A stretch of 42,069 bases of DNA. It comes from a bacterium (GTDB lineage Bacteria; Hydrothermota; Tepidihabitantia; B3-TA06). The translations under genes and the position numbers were made by a program. This document shows, piece by piece, positions 14,681-23,406 of the stretch (the stretch's first letter is position 1; the number at the start of each line of letters is the position of its first letter). The stretch is from positions 1 through 42,069 of the forward strand of contig JAAYVC010000022.1 in NCBI GenBank assembly GCA_012517375.1, in the 5' to 3' direction. The notes beneath the pieces were generated by a model. That model did not search any database. It was not told the origin of the DNA and saw only the letters and a list, made by a program, of their open reading frames with translations.

Positions 14681-15343
14681 ATGCCCGAATTTACATACGA
14701 CTTGAGCGCAAAGAAAGTTAAGCTTACTGATGCCGAATTACTATCCTCATTGGAAGGGTTTGCGGAAGAAGTGGATTTTAGATATTTTCCGACAACTGAA
14801 TACGATAGGTGGAAAACCAAGATAGCAACTTCAAACACGATTGTAAAGCGATTCGGGTCATGGAACAAAGCCCTTCGCATTATCGGAATTGAAGGTGGTC
14901 ATGAACGTAGATATACACCTGAGGAACTTATTGAAAACTTAGAAGTTGTGTGGAAAGAATTAGGCTATCCACCAGGGAAAAGAAGGTTAAGTAAATATGG
15001 TTTGAAGATTTCGGAAACCCCGTATAAGAAGATTTGGGGAAGTATTAAGTCTGCATGTGAGTTCATATATAGGTATCATGAAGGCAAAATCTCCCGCGAA
15101 GAACTTCTTAAAGATAATATTGAGAAAGTTAATAGAGATTCGATACCTTTGAAAGTAAGATGGGAAGTGCTTAAAAGGGACAATTACAAGTGCGCGATGT
15201 GCGGATAAAGTCCTGCAAAGACTAATGACATTGAACTAGAAATAGACCATATTATTCCTGTTGCTAAAGGTGGCACTAATGATATTGATAATTTACAGAC
15301 TTTGTGCCGGAAGTGCAACCAAGGGAAGAAAGATAGGATGTGA
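14681..15343 (+). pseudogene. HNH homing-type endonuclease interrupted by one in-frame TAA
   Basis: Two helical repeats of the HNH-associated homing type come first: IVKRFGSWNKALRIIGI (about 54-70) and a second around 78-130. The HNH domain begins at PLKVRWEVLKRDNYKCAMCG (156-175), but codon 176 is TAA. The same frame then continues open for 44 codons with everything the domain needs: the DH pair in EIDHIIP, the NLQTLC block and a second zinc pair, Cys-x2-Cys-Asn, before a final TGA at 15341. One base change (for example AAA to TAA) explains the break. The 175-residue product lacks the catalytic histidine and half the zinc site, so it should be inactive unless the stop is read through. Repeats flank both sides. 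Confidence 0.85.
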
Positions 15344-15600
15344 CTTCCGTAGGGGTCGACCTTCAGGTCGGCCCGAAAAGAATCACGAAATTGCTCCCTA
15401 CGTTCGCCCTGCGGAGCTTCGGATGCTCGAAACATCCTCGCAATGACTTTTATTCTCCTCCCCCTTGATGGGGGAGGCTGGGAGGATGTGAAACTCAAGA
15501 GCAGTTAAAAGTTTGGCTCACCGCCCCCTACCCCCCTTCAAAGGGGGGCGAATTTCTCCCCCTGACGCGCAGCGTCAAACCTGGTCACGAAGCATTAAAC
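15344..15600. repeat. Dispersed repeats downstream of the broken HNH gene
   Basis: GAGCTTCGGATGCTCGAA (15414-15431) is identical to 1456-1473 and is followed by CTCGCAATGAC. Two C/G-run elements follow (about 15458-15485 and 15523-15560), and a small hairpin TGACGC-GCA-GCGTCA (15563-15577). Nothing coding is seen. Confidence 0.6.
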
Positions 15601-15636
15601 CGGACTCGTGCGGGGTCTTATGAGGGGACTTTGTAC

Positions 15637-15711
15637 AGTTTTTGACCAGCTTTTGGGTAGCTTTTGACCATCTTTTGTCCAGTTTTTGTCCATAAAACGT
15701 GACCACGTTTT
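15637..15711 (+). repeat. Five 11-bp direct repeats plus palindrome upstream of glmS
   Basis: Five contiguous 11-base units (15637-15691) have the consensus AGCTTTTGACC: units AGTTTTTGACC, AGCTTTTGGGT, AGCTTTTGACC, ATCTTTTGTCC, AGTTTTTGTCC. Two bases on lies a perfect 8-2-8 palindrome, AAAACGTG-AC-CACGTTTT (15694-15711), then ACGAAT-6-ATTCGT (15717-15734). With one unit per helical turn, the array is arranged like protein-binding sites on one face of DNA, 70-140 bases before the glmS promoter. An operator role is inference. Confidence 0.6.
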
Positions 15712-15777
15712 GGCATACGAATTCCAAGATTCGTGCTACGAAACCGGCGGTCGGGAATTTAGCAGAATTTGGCTGCC

Positions 15778-15805
15778 TTGACAACCGCTCCGGGCTAGTT
15801 ATCAT
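15778..15805 (+). promoter_or_regulatory. Predicted glmS promoter, leaderless type
   Basis: TTGACA (15778-15783), 16-base spacer, TATCAT (15800-15805), then 8 bases to the ATG at 15814. No ribosome binding site and no room for a glmS ribozyme after the predicted transcription start. Confidence 0.6.
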
Positions 15806-15813
15806 TAAACCCA

Positions 15814-17622
15814 ATGTGTGGATTCTTTGCAATCTCCTTTAATAAAGAGCGCGCGGATCTTGGTCAGATTCTATATCGAGCAGGTACGCGTCTTGCATAT
15901 CGCGGCTACGATACAGCCGGTGTCGCTACAATCTCTGAGAGCGGTCAGCTTGACCTTCGTAAGGACGCAGGCGAGGTCGAAGAGCTGAACGAGATTCTTG
16001 GATTCTCGCATATGACCGGCCAGCGCGGCATCATTCAGCTGCGCTGGGCTACATTCGGCTTTCCCAATAAGGAAAATTCCCAGCCCCATCACGACTGTAA
16101 ACGCTTCATAGTCGGAGCGCACAACGGCAACATAATAAATACCAGGAACTTGCGCGAGGAGTTATCTTCCGCCGGTCACAATCTTGCAGGCGAAAACGAC
16201 GGCGAAGTAATCCTTCACCTTCTTGAGTCTCCGTTCTATGAAACGAAAAACCTGAGACAGGCGGCACGCGAGGCGTCTTCGAGAATAAAAGGAGCCTATG
16301 CCTACGTCGCCACGACGCTCGACGGCGACGGGTTCGTCTCAGTAAAAAGCGGTTCATCCCTTTTCTTCGGCATAGGCGAAGGCTTCCGCTGCGTTTCGAG
16401 CGACCTCATTGCAATTCTCGACCTCACGCGCAACGTCATGCAGCTTCAAGATGGGGAGCTTATTCATTTTACATCCGACAATCACGCCGTTTACGATCTT
16501 CACAACGTGGATATCCCTCTAAACAGGGAAAGCGAAATACTGACCCTTACTCCGGAGGAGGTTTCGAAGGGTGACTTTCCGCACTTCATGCTTAAGGAGA
16601 TTCACGAGATTCCATCCAAGGCGCAGGAAGTCATTCGGTATCTTCCCAAGGCTGAGCACACATCCACTGTAGTAGAAAAAATTACAAGCGCCAGACGCGT
16701 TTTCTTTGTGGGCGCGGGCTCTTCTCATTTCGCTGGACTACTTGGTTCATTTTACTTCGGTCGGCTTGCCAAGATACCTGTGACCGCGTCTTTCGGATCG
16801 GAGTTTCTCGAAAAATACCCGGATTGCGTGGGTGAAAAGGACGTCGTTCTTTTGATCTCCCAAAGCGGGGAAACGAAAGATATTAAAAATGTACTTGATG
16901 TAATCGAGAATCGAACGCAGGTTATCTCTCTCGTTAACAACATAGGCTCCACACTTGCCATGCGTTCAACATATGTCGTCCCGATTGCTTCCGATCTGGA
17001 GATAGCGGTTCCGGCAACTAAGACTTACGTGAACCAGGTCATAGCGCTTCTCTATCTTGCTCTAAGAGCGGCACAGCTTAAGGGCGGGAACGGGCTTTCC
17101 GCGAGGGAGTTTCTTACGCTTCCAGGTCTTTTGCAGAGGGTTCTTCAAAACGAGAGCAAGGTCGCATCGTTCGCGGACGAATTATCCTTGTGGCCTGATG
17201 CATACTATCTCGGATACGGGATGAGCTATCCTGTCGTGATGGAAGGAGCGTTGAAGATGAAGGAGATAACATACCTTCACGTAGAGGGTATGTACTCAGG
17301 AGAGTTCAAGCACGGACCTATCTCCAGGCTTGAAGAAGGCTATCCAGTGCTTTTCGTGGCTTCAGCTCCTGAAAAATACTACATACTTTCTCACGTGAAT
17401 GAAGTCAGAACGCGCAAGGGGAGGGTCTTAACAATTGGTCCAAGCGATCCGGAACTCGAAGCAGACAGCGATTTGTACTTTCAGCTTCCGGACGCGAGCC
17501 CTGTACTTATGCCCATACTTGCCACGGTACCTTTGTATATGATTGCCTATAGAACCGCCGTCGGAAAGGGCTGCAATCCTGACAGACCGCGTAATATCTC
17601 CAAGACGATTACGGTCGATTAA
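15814..17622 (+). CDS. glmS: Glutamine-fructose-6-phosphate aminotransferase (isomerizing)
   Basis: A 602-residue GlmS, making glucosamine-6-phosphate from fructose-6-phosphate and glutamine, the first step to UDP-GlcNAc for peptidoglycan. The N-terminal glutaminase domain starts at the nucleophile Cys2 (MCGFF), with RGYDTAG, RWATFG and GAHNGNI motifs; the two histidines usual around RWAT (HTRWATHG) are absent. Two SIS domains follow (about 285-420 and 455-590), with SQSGETKD, GALKMKEITYLHVEG and EFKHGP blocks, and the C-terminal NPDRPRNISKTITVD tail is intact. The start must be this ATG, because Cys2 has to be exposed. The gene stands alone, with 110 AT-rich bases after it. Confidence 0.95.
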   Translation: MCGFFAISFNKERADLGQILYRAGTRLAYRGYDTAGVATISESGQLDLRKDAGEVEELNEILGFSHMTGQRGIIQLRWATFGFPNKENSQPHHDCKRFIVGAHNGNIINTRNLREELSSAGHNLAGENDGEVILHLLESPFYETKNLRQAAREASSRIKGAYAYVATTLDGDGFVSVKSGSSLFFGIGEGFRCVSSDLIAILDLTRNVMQLQDGELIHFTSDNHAVYDLHNVDIPLNRESEILTLTPEEVSKGDFPHFMLKEIHEIPSKAQEVIRYLPKAEHTSTVVEKITSARRVFFVGAGSSHFAGLLGSFYFGRLAKIPVTASFGSEFLEKYPDCVGEKDVVLLISQSGETKDIKNVLDVIENRTQVISLVNNIGSTLAMRSTYVVPIASDLEIAVPATKTYVNQVIALLYLALRAAQLKGGNGLSAREFLTLPGLLQRVLQNESKVASFADELSLWPDAYYLGYGMSYPVVMEGALKMKEITYLHVEGMYSGEFKHGPISRLEEGYPVLFVASAPEKYYILSHVNEVRTRKGRVLTIGPSDPELEADSDLYFQLPDASPVLMPILATVPLYMIAYRTAVGKGCNPDRPRNISKTITVD

Positions 17623-17732
17623 TTAAAGTATGGATGAAATAGGACTCGGCATCAAGAAAAAAATCCAAAAGATTTATTATCCTAAAAGTTTGAAAAATAT
17701 GATTTTTATCAGCAGAAAATTCGGAGGAAATC

Positions 17733-20570
17733 ATGTGGTCTAGACGAATACGGGTTATGGTTTGTATTGTGGGGATTGCTCTTCCGCTCTTTGGGCAGTA
17801 TTACTACGAGAAAAACAAGATTCAGCGTGAGGTAACCCCTACTTATACCTATGAAACAGAGCATTTTTCCGTCTATGTAGAAGAGGGCGGAGAACAACTT
17901 GCGCATTTTTCAGGAGATATACTTGAAGAAGCCTACAAAAGCCATTCTGCGGATTTCGGGTTCGGCCTTGAAGTCAAAATCCCTGTTATCATTTACAAAT
18001 CCCAGCCCGACTTTGCATCTACAAATATAATCCTTGAACCTATTGAGGAGGCTGTCGGCGGTTTCTCGGAAACGTTCAAGAATCGCATTGTTGTTCCTTT
18101 CTCTGGTTCGTATTCCGAACTCAGGCAAGTTCTTCAGCACGAGCTTGCTCATATTTTTCAGTTCGAGCTGTATTACTCCCTGACGCTCTCGAATCTTTTC
18201 GCCATAATACCCGGATTTACTCCGCCTTTATGGATTATGGAAGGTTCAGCCGAGTTTAGTTCATCTCACGGCGGCGATGAAGAGGACGCATTCATGAGAG
18301 ATCTACTGCTTAACAACAACATAATACCCCTCGAGGAACTCGAATACTGGGGAGGGTATCTTGTTTACAGGCAGGGTGAGTCTGTCTTTCTTTTCATTGA
18401 GGACCGTTACGGTCGCAAGAAGGTTTTCGAGCTTCTTAACGAGCTTCAGATAAGACGTGGGATGGATGCGGCTTTCGAGAAGGTCTTTGGAATGAACGTT
18501 AAGGATTTAGGCAAAGAGTGGATGAATTGGCTGAGAATGCGCTACTGGCCTGAGGTTGCGAGGCTGGATAAGAGAGGAATCCAGGCAAGGCTTTTGACCG
18601 ATCACGCGAAGGATTTTTCCTACTACAATGGAAGCGTCGCTATCTCATCGACAGGTGCGAAAATAGCTTATGCGTCGAGTAAGGATGACTATATTACTAT
18701 AAACGTCATCAGCGGGTTTGACGGAAAGCCCTTGAAGAAACTCCTCAGGGCAGGACAGTCGGCCACGTTCGAACGCCTCCCTCTGCTTCGAAGAAATATG
18801 GCATGGTCACCGGATGAATCAAATCTGGCCGTAATCGGTTTTTCAAAGGAGAAGCCTGTACTTTTGATGATTGATTATTCAGACGCCAAGGTAAAGAAGC
18901 GCTTTAAACTGAAGGTTGACGATGCTCATTCACCCGTTGTTTCATCGGACGGCAGCCAGGTCGTTTTTGTGGGCATAAATGAAGGTGAAAGCGATCTCTA
19001 CTCAGTCAATCTTACTTCGGGAAAAGTCGACCGTCTAACCTTCGATGCATATGAAGAAAAGGACCCTTCCTTTTCAGGCGATACCGTGATTTTCATCTCC
19101 GACAGGCCGGACAGGGACAGTGTCTGGACAATCGGAAGCTACTCCTTATTTGAGCTGTCGCCGTCAGGCAGGATTAAAAGGATATCCCCAAGATACGCTA
19201 ATCTCTCCTCTCCCCATGTCGTTAACGGAGATTTATTCTTTGTAGGAGCAGGTTTCCAGCTTTACAGAATCGCGGCAGGCGATTCCACATCGGTCAAGCT
19301 TACCGACTGGTTCGACAAGATAGAGGAATTTTCTCCTGCGGCTTCGGGTAAAGCCGCATTTCTTCTGTACAACAATTCAGGATGGGACGTTGCGGTCCTC
19401 AACGGCACTATAGGAGGGCTTGAACCAGTTAAGGATACTTTCAAGGTAGAGGATCAGCAAGATCATGCCTTGATGGCTTATTCTAACGAAGATATTACTA
19501 CGGAAGATCTTACACCCTACAAACCAAGATTTTCTGCCGACTACATCTACGGTACAGGCGCATACTCCTCTCTGTACGGCGCTCAGGGAAGCTTCAGCCT
19601 GGGGATAAGCGATATGCTTGGCGATCACAGGATATATGTAGATGCCGAACTTTACGGAGACATTCTCTATTCGGATATTGCCGTTACTTACTGGAACTTC
19701 AAGAGAAGAATAGACTGGGCTTTCGGCGGGTATCAGCTCGCCGATTTCTACATGTACTGGGTATCGAATACCACGTTCGACTATATCAAGAGCGCAAGAA
19801 GAGGGGCAAGCGCATTGGTATCCTTCCCTTTCAATAAGTTTTTCAGGCTGGAAACAGGGCTTGACGGAATGGCGGTAACCAATCATGAATACTACGGATG
19901 CTATTACGACAGCCTAGGCCAGTTATACTGTCAATACGATACAACATACACATATCCGCTGTTCCAAGGGACTGGCGCACTTGTATTCGACAATGCGCTC
20001 TGGAAATATTCCACACCGATGAGGGGCTTGAGACTGCGGCTCGAGGGTTATACTTCTTTTCTTTCTCCAAAGATATTTCAGACGACCTTCGCCGACCTGA
20101 GGGGGTACCTGGCTGTCACTCCAAAGGCATCTTTTGCGCTCAGGACGGTTGCAGGAGCAAGCTTCGGCGATGATCACGAATGGTTCGGACTCGGCGGTCC
20201 CTACGATGTCAGGGGATACAATCCATACCTGCCTTCAGTGGGTTCCAAGGTTCTCTTCTCCAACCTGGAACTTAGAGTTCCTTTTGTTGATTTGCTGAAA
20301 TTGTCATTCCCGCTTCCTTTGAGGTTGAGCGACTTAAGGGGAGTAGTGTTCACGGATGCAGGCTTTGCGTGGGATGAGGAACCGCCCGTTCTCTGGGATT
20401 CGAATGGACGCCTGGTTGATCTTAAGGCGAGTTTTGGCGCAGGCCTAAGATATCTTCTTGGCTACTGGATGCTTAAGCTCGATTTTGCAAGGCCTTACCA
20501 AAAAGAGGACCCCGCTCTTACGGGCTGGGATGTCTGGCGCGTACACTTCAGGATAGGAGCTGATTTTTGA
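17733..20570 (+). CDS. Metalloprotease - beta-propeller - Omp85-type barrel fusion
   Basis: A 945-residue outer-membrane protein with three parts. After a signal peptide (about 1-21) comes a peptidase-MA-like zinc protease: HELAH at 136-140 and Glu170 in WIMEGSAEF as third ligand. Residues about 295-585 carry TolB/PD40-type propeller repeats (for example GAKIAYASS and DGSQVVFVG). From about 600 to the end there are beta-barrel strands with the Omp85 hallmark GGPYDVRGYNPY near 820 and a C-terminal Phe, as in BamA/TamA-type surface antigens. No POTRA domains are visible. It would sit in the outer membrane with protease and propeller in the periplasm. TCGGAGG precedes the ATG. The next gene overlaps its stop. 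Confidence 0.82.
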   Translation: MWSRRIRVMVCIVGIALPLFGQYYYEKNKIQREVTPTYTYETEHFSVYVEEGGEQLAHFSGDILEEAYKSHSADFGFGLEVKIPVIIYKSQPDFASTNIILEPIEEAVGGFSETFKNRIVVPFSGSYSELRQVLQHELAHIFQFELYYSLTLSNLFAIIPGFTPPLWIMEGSAEFSSSHGGDEEDAFMRDLLLNNNIIPLEELEYWGGYLVYRQGESVFLFIEDRYGRKKVFELLNELQIRRGMDAAFEKVFGMNVKDLGKEWMNWLRMRYWPEVARLDKRGIQARLLTDHAKDFSYYNGSVAISSTGAKIAYASSKDDYITINVISGFDGKPLKKLLRAGQSATFERLPLLRRNMAWSPDESNLAVIGFSKEKPVLLMIDYSDAKVKKRFKLKVDDAHSPVVSSDGSQVVFVGINEGESDLYSVNLTSGKVDRLTFDAYEEKDPSFSGDTVIFISDRPDRDSVWTIGSYSLFELSPSGRIKRISPRYANLSSPHVVNGDLFFVGAGFQLYRIAAGDSTSVKLTDWFDKIEEFSPAASGKAAFLLYNNSGWDVAVLNGTIGGLEPVKDTFKVEDQQDHALMAYSNEDITTEDLTPYKPRFSADYIYGTGAYSSLYGAQGSFSLGISDMLGDHRIYVDAELYGDILYSDIAVTYWNFKRRIDWAFGGYQLADFYMYWVSNTTFDYIKSARRGASALVSFPFNKFFRLETGLDGMAVTNHEYYGCYYDSLGQLYCQYDTTYTYPLFQGTGALVFDNALWKYSTPMRGLRLRLEGYTSFLSPKIFQTTFADLRGYLAVTPKASFALRTVAGASFGDDHEWFGLGGPYDVRGYNPYLPSVGSKVLFSNLELRVPFVDLLKLSFPLPLRLSDLRGVVFTDAGFAWDEEPPVLWDSNGRLVDLKASFGAGLRYLLGYWMLKLDFARPYQKEDPALTGWDVWRVHFRIGADF

Positions 20571-21772
20571 TTGTGGAGAAAACAATTCTGAAGCGGTGGC
20601 TTGTTCCTTTCCTTGTTGTTTTTTCCGGTTGTGCATCAGTAGTAAGACCTCCAGAAGGTTTGACTTATGAGCGGATACCATACTATGCATGGGACGGCTT
20701 AAAGAATCAGCGTTCATTCAAATTCGACTACAGTATCGGAAGGAAAACACTCGCCTTCTCAGTCGACGGTCACGGTTCAGTAGTCATGCCTGACGCCTTG
20801 CGCTTCAAAGGTACCTGGAAACTCGGCGATGAAGAAAAGGTTCTTGATGTTGTAGCCGCAGGCGACTACGAACTCGATAGGGAAGACGGTCAATGGCTTC
20901 CACATCAGAGAAGCGAGGAAGCAAGAATCGTAGAACAAGTAGATAGGGTTATTCGGGACGCCCTTCTTACAAGAAATTACAAGGGATTTACTCTTGAATC
21001 CGACGAAGGAAGGACTATTAAATTCTCATTCAAGCCGAACATCGCCTATCTTGATCCCGGGTTTCAGAAGAAGTTTTCTGGTGAGTTGTTTGTCGACGGC
21101 AGAACGCTTCTTGCAAAGGAAATAAGGGGATTGTCAAATGATTCCGACATTGCATTTAACTTCAAGATACGAGCCGTTAATCAAAGAAGGGGAATCGACA
21201 TGCCTTACGCTTCGAATTTCAGCGTCTCGTATTCCCTAGAGAATGTGCCTGCGTCCAATGCAAGTCGAGTCATGCACTCGCGTCTTAGAGAACTTGGTCG
21301 AAAATCAAAGATACGGGTTTCACAAGATCAGCTTACGGCAACACTAGCCTTGCCTCTTGATGAGGCTCTTGCCCGCAGTATTGCAGGAACGGGCAGGCTC
21401 TATATCCTCGGATTGAATCTTGAAGGCGGCGGGGAGCGCATTAATACTCGCGGTCAGGCTACGGATATTTTCTACATCCAGGATACTGTAGCCCGGCCGC
21501 AGATACGTTCTGCAGGACTTGAATTCGATTCCTTGAGCAGGCCGGTAATCAATATAGCGCTTGCTAAAGCTGAACCCAACTCGCGTGTCTTCGATTATTT
21601 AGGTATTGTTGTGGATGGCGTTTTATACGAAGTAATTCCGATTGACACCAAGATGGATTTCGTTAGAATTGCGAATGTGTCGACATATCAGGAGGCCTTA
21701 GCCCTTATTGTGAAACTCAGAAAACCCATGAAAGGCAGTATGACTTTTTTAAATGAGGTGAAGCTTAGATGA
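20567..21772 (+). CDS. Lipoprotein with a C-terminal SecD-P1-head-like domain
   Basis: A 401-residue predicted lipoprotein: Arg/Lys, hydrophobic 12-19, then SGC with Cys22 (Phe at -3 is unusual). Residues 30-240 are beta-rich and unrecognised. Residues about 245-395 follow the pattern of the SecDF P1 head: a strand-rich half, then FDYLGIVVDGVLYEVIPI, a VSTYQEALALIVKLRKP helix and a final strand. No membrane helices of SecD follow. The TTG at 20567 is chosen because AGGAG lies 7 bases upstream; it overlaps the stop of the barrel gene. GTG at 20573 is an alternative. Its stop overlaps the next start (ATGA). It probably works with the barrel or the glycosyltransferase in the envelope. Confidence 0.7.
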   Translation: MIVEKTILKRWLVPFLVVFSGCASVVRPPEGLTYERIPYYAWDGLKNQRSFKFDYSIGRKTLAFSVDGHGSVVMPDALRFKGTWKLGDEEKVLDVVAAGDYELDREDGQWLPHQRSEEARIVEQVDRVIRDALLTRNYKGFTLESDEGRTIKFSFKPNIAYLDPGFQKKFSGELFVDGRTLLAKEIRGLSNDSDIAFNFKIRAVNQRRGIDMPYASNFSVSYSLENVPASNASRVMHSRLRELGRKSKIRVSQDQLTATLALPLDEALARSIAGTGRLYILGLNLEGGGERINTRGQATDIFYIQDTVARPQIRSAGLEFDSLSRPVINIALAKAEPNSRVFDYLGIVVDGVLYEVIPIDTKMDFVRIANVSTYQEALALIVKLRKPMKGSMTFLNEVKLR

Positions 21773-23268
21773 AGTTCGATTTGGTGCTTGCTCTCTATGC
21801 CGTGGTAATGATTGTTCTTACCGTTTACGCTCTCCATGCTTGGATAATGTTTATTTACTATCTTCGTGCGCGGCGCAGGGATAGACCAAGCGTTGAGGCA
21901 TCTTCAGACTTTCCATTGGTCTGCATACAGCTTCCGATGTACAATGAAAAATACGTTGTTGAGCGGCTTCTCGAACAGGTGACAAAGATGGACTGGCCTC
22001 GTTCTAAACTTGAGATACAGGTTCTTGACGATTCAACAGACGAGACAACTGACATATGTCGACGTGCGGTGGATAAATACAAAGCGGAAGGGTTCAAGAT
22101 TAAACTCTTGCATCGTATTGACAGAAAGGGCTACAAGGGAGGTGCGCTGACTGCAGGTCTTTCAAAGACAAAAGCTAAGTACGTAGCTGTTTTTGACGCC
22201 GACTTTCTTCCTGCTGAGAGCTTCCTCAAAAAAACCATTCCTTTCTTCAAGGATTCTAATGTGGCGGTGGTTCAGTCCCGCTGGGAGCATCTAAATTACG
22301 ATTATTCAATACTCACAAGAGCGCAAGCCATTCTGCTCGATCAGCATTTTGCCGTGGAACAAGATATGCGTTGTCGTTACAAGCATTTCATGACCTTTAA
22401 CGGAACCGCAGGCGTCTGGCGCAAGAAGGCAATAGAGGATGCAGGAGGCTGGGATGGCGACTGTCTGGCTGAAGATGTCGATTTGAGTTTCAGGGCTCAG
22501 CTTAAAGGTTGGAAGTTTATTTATATTAACGACTTGAGAAGCCCATCCGAGTTGCCTGTTGACGTTGCAGGCTTCAAATCTCAGCAGTTTCGCTGGGCAA
22601 AAGGAACCATACAGGCAGGCCGTAAGCTTCTGCCGGATATCCTTACGAGCAAATTGGGGCTTATAGGAAAGTTCGAGGCTGTAATGCATCTGACAGCGCA
22701 TCTTGTATATCCTATGATGTTCCTTCTGGCTATTTTGACATTACCCCTGCTTCTCGTACGCAATTCAGGGATCGATTACAGGCCCTACTTCGCTTTTATG
22801 AGCGTTTTTTCGATAGGCGGTTTACCTTATTTTGGATTATACCTGCTTGCCCAAAAGGATTCCTATAAGAACTGGAAATCTAGAATCCTTGCTATTCCGC
22901 TTGTTGTTTCAACGGTTATGGCGCTTTCAGTCAACAATACCCTTGCAGTCATCGAGGGTTTTTTAGGCAAGGCTTCCGAGTTTGTCCGCACCCCGAAGTA
23001 TAACATCAAGGATCGTAACAACGCTCAAAGCCGCAAATCTTATAAGACCAAACTAGGTATCTCGACTTTCATAGAGCTCATTCTGGGGCTATATCTCGCT
23101 GCAACGGCGGTATATGCCTTGCTTACACTCCAGTTTGCTATTCTACCCTTTATAATCCTTTATTCCTTAGGGTTTCTTTCCTTCAGTTTTTCGTCTATAA
23201 CAGCGGCACTTAGAAGGGAGACGGTTGGAGTTGCGGAGCCTTTGTATGATAAAGCAAAAATCGAATGA
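21769..23268 (+). CDS. Processive family 2 glycosyltransferase, CslA/cellulose-synthase-like
   Basis: A 499-residue membrane GT2. A membrane helix (about 6-30) precedes the catalytic domain with the D,D,D,QxxRW set: Asp87-Asp88 in LDDSTD, Asp143/Asp145 in FDADF, Glu235-Asp236 in AEDVDLSFRAQ, and QQFRW at 272-276. Four C-terminal hydrophobic segments follow (about 300-325, 340-360, 375-395, 435-480). GTAGVWRKKAIEDAGGW resembles glucomannan/mannan synthases (CslA) and related glucosyltransferases. No PilZ domain is visible. It should polymerise or transfer sugars from a nucleotide donor on the inner membrane. ATGA overlap with the lipoprotein gene puts it in the barrel operon. Confidence 0.85.
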   Translation: MKFDLVLALYAVVMIVLTVYALHAWIMFIYYLRARRRDRPSVEASSDFPLVCIQLPMYNEKYVVERLLEQVTKMDWPRSKLEIQVLDDSTDETTDICRRAVDKYKAEGFKIKLLHRIDRKGYKGGALTAGLSKTKAKYVAVFDADFLPAESFLKKTIPFFKDSNVAVVQSRWEHLNYDYSILTRAQAILLDQHFAVEQDMRCRYKHFMTFNGTAGVWRKKAIEDAGGWDGDCLAEDVDLSFRAQLKGWKFIYINDLRSPSELPVDVAGFKSQQFRWAKGTIQAGRKLLPDILTSKLGLIGKFEAVMHLTAHLVYPMMFLLAILTLPLLLVRNSGIDYRPYFAFMSVFSIGGLPYFGLYLLAQKDSYKNWKSRILAIPLVVSTVMALSVNNTLAVIEGFLGKASEFVRTPKYNIKDRNNAQSRKSYKTKLGISTFIELILGLYLAATAVYALLTLQFAILPFIILYSLGFLSFSFSSITAALRRETVGVAEPLYDKAKIE

Positions 23269-23406
23269 ATTCTACCTTGTATCGATAAAACCACTCCTTA
23301 TAATCCAGAGAACGATTGTTGACGAATTCGATATTAATTCCGTCCCATAATAATGGCTTTTCTGAAAAGACTATTGACAAAAATCAAGAAAGCCGAAGGG
23401 AGTAAG

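Noticed and set aside
14681-15343. Alternative genetic code with TAA read as an amino acid
   Set aside because: TAA ends many intact genes here (for example those at 6352, 8604, 9831, 15814 and 31304), so a single-gene nonsense mutation is the simpler reading.
15806-15813. glmS ribozyme or riboswitch
   Set aside because: The predicted transcript has almost no 5' leader before the glmS ATG, and no ribozyme-like core is visible upstream.
15575-15832. Minus-strand 85-residue frame upstream of glmS
   Set aside because: It covers the 11-bp repeats and the glmS promoter, has no ribosome binding site and no recognisable domain.
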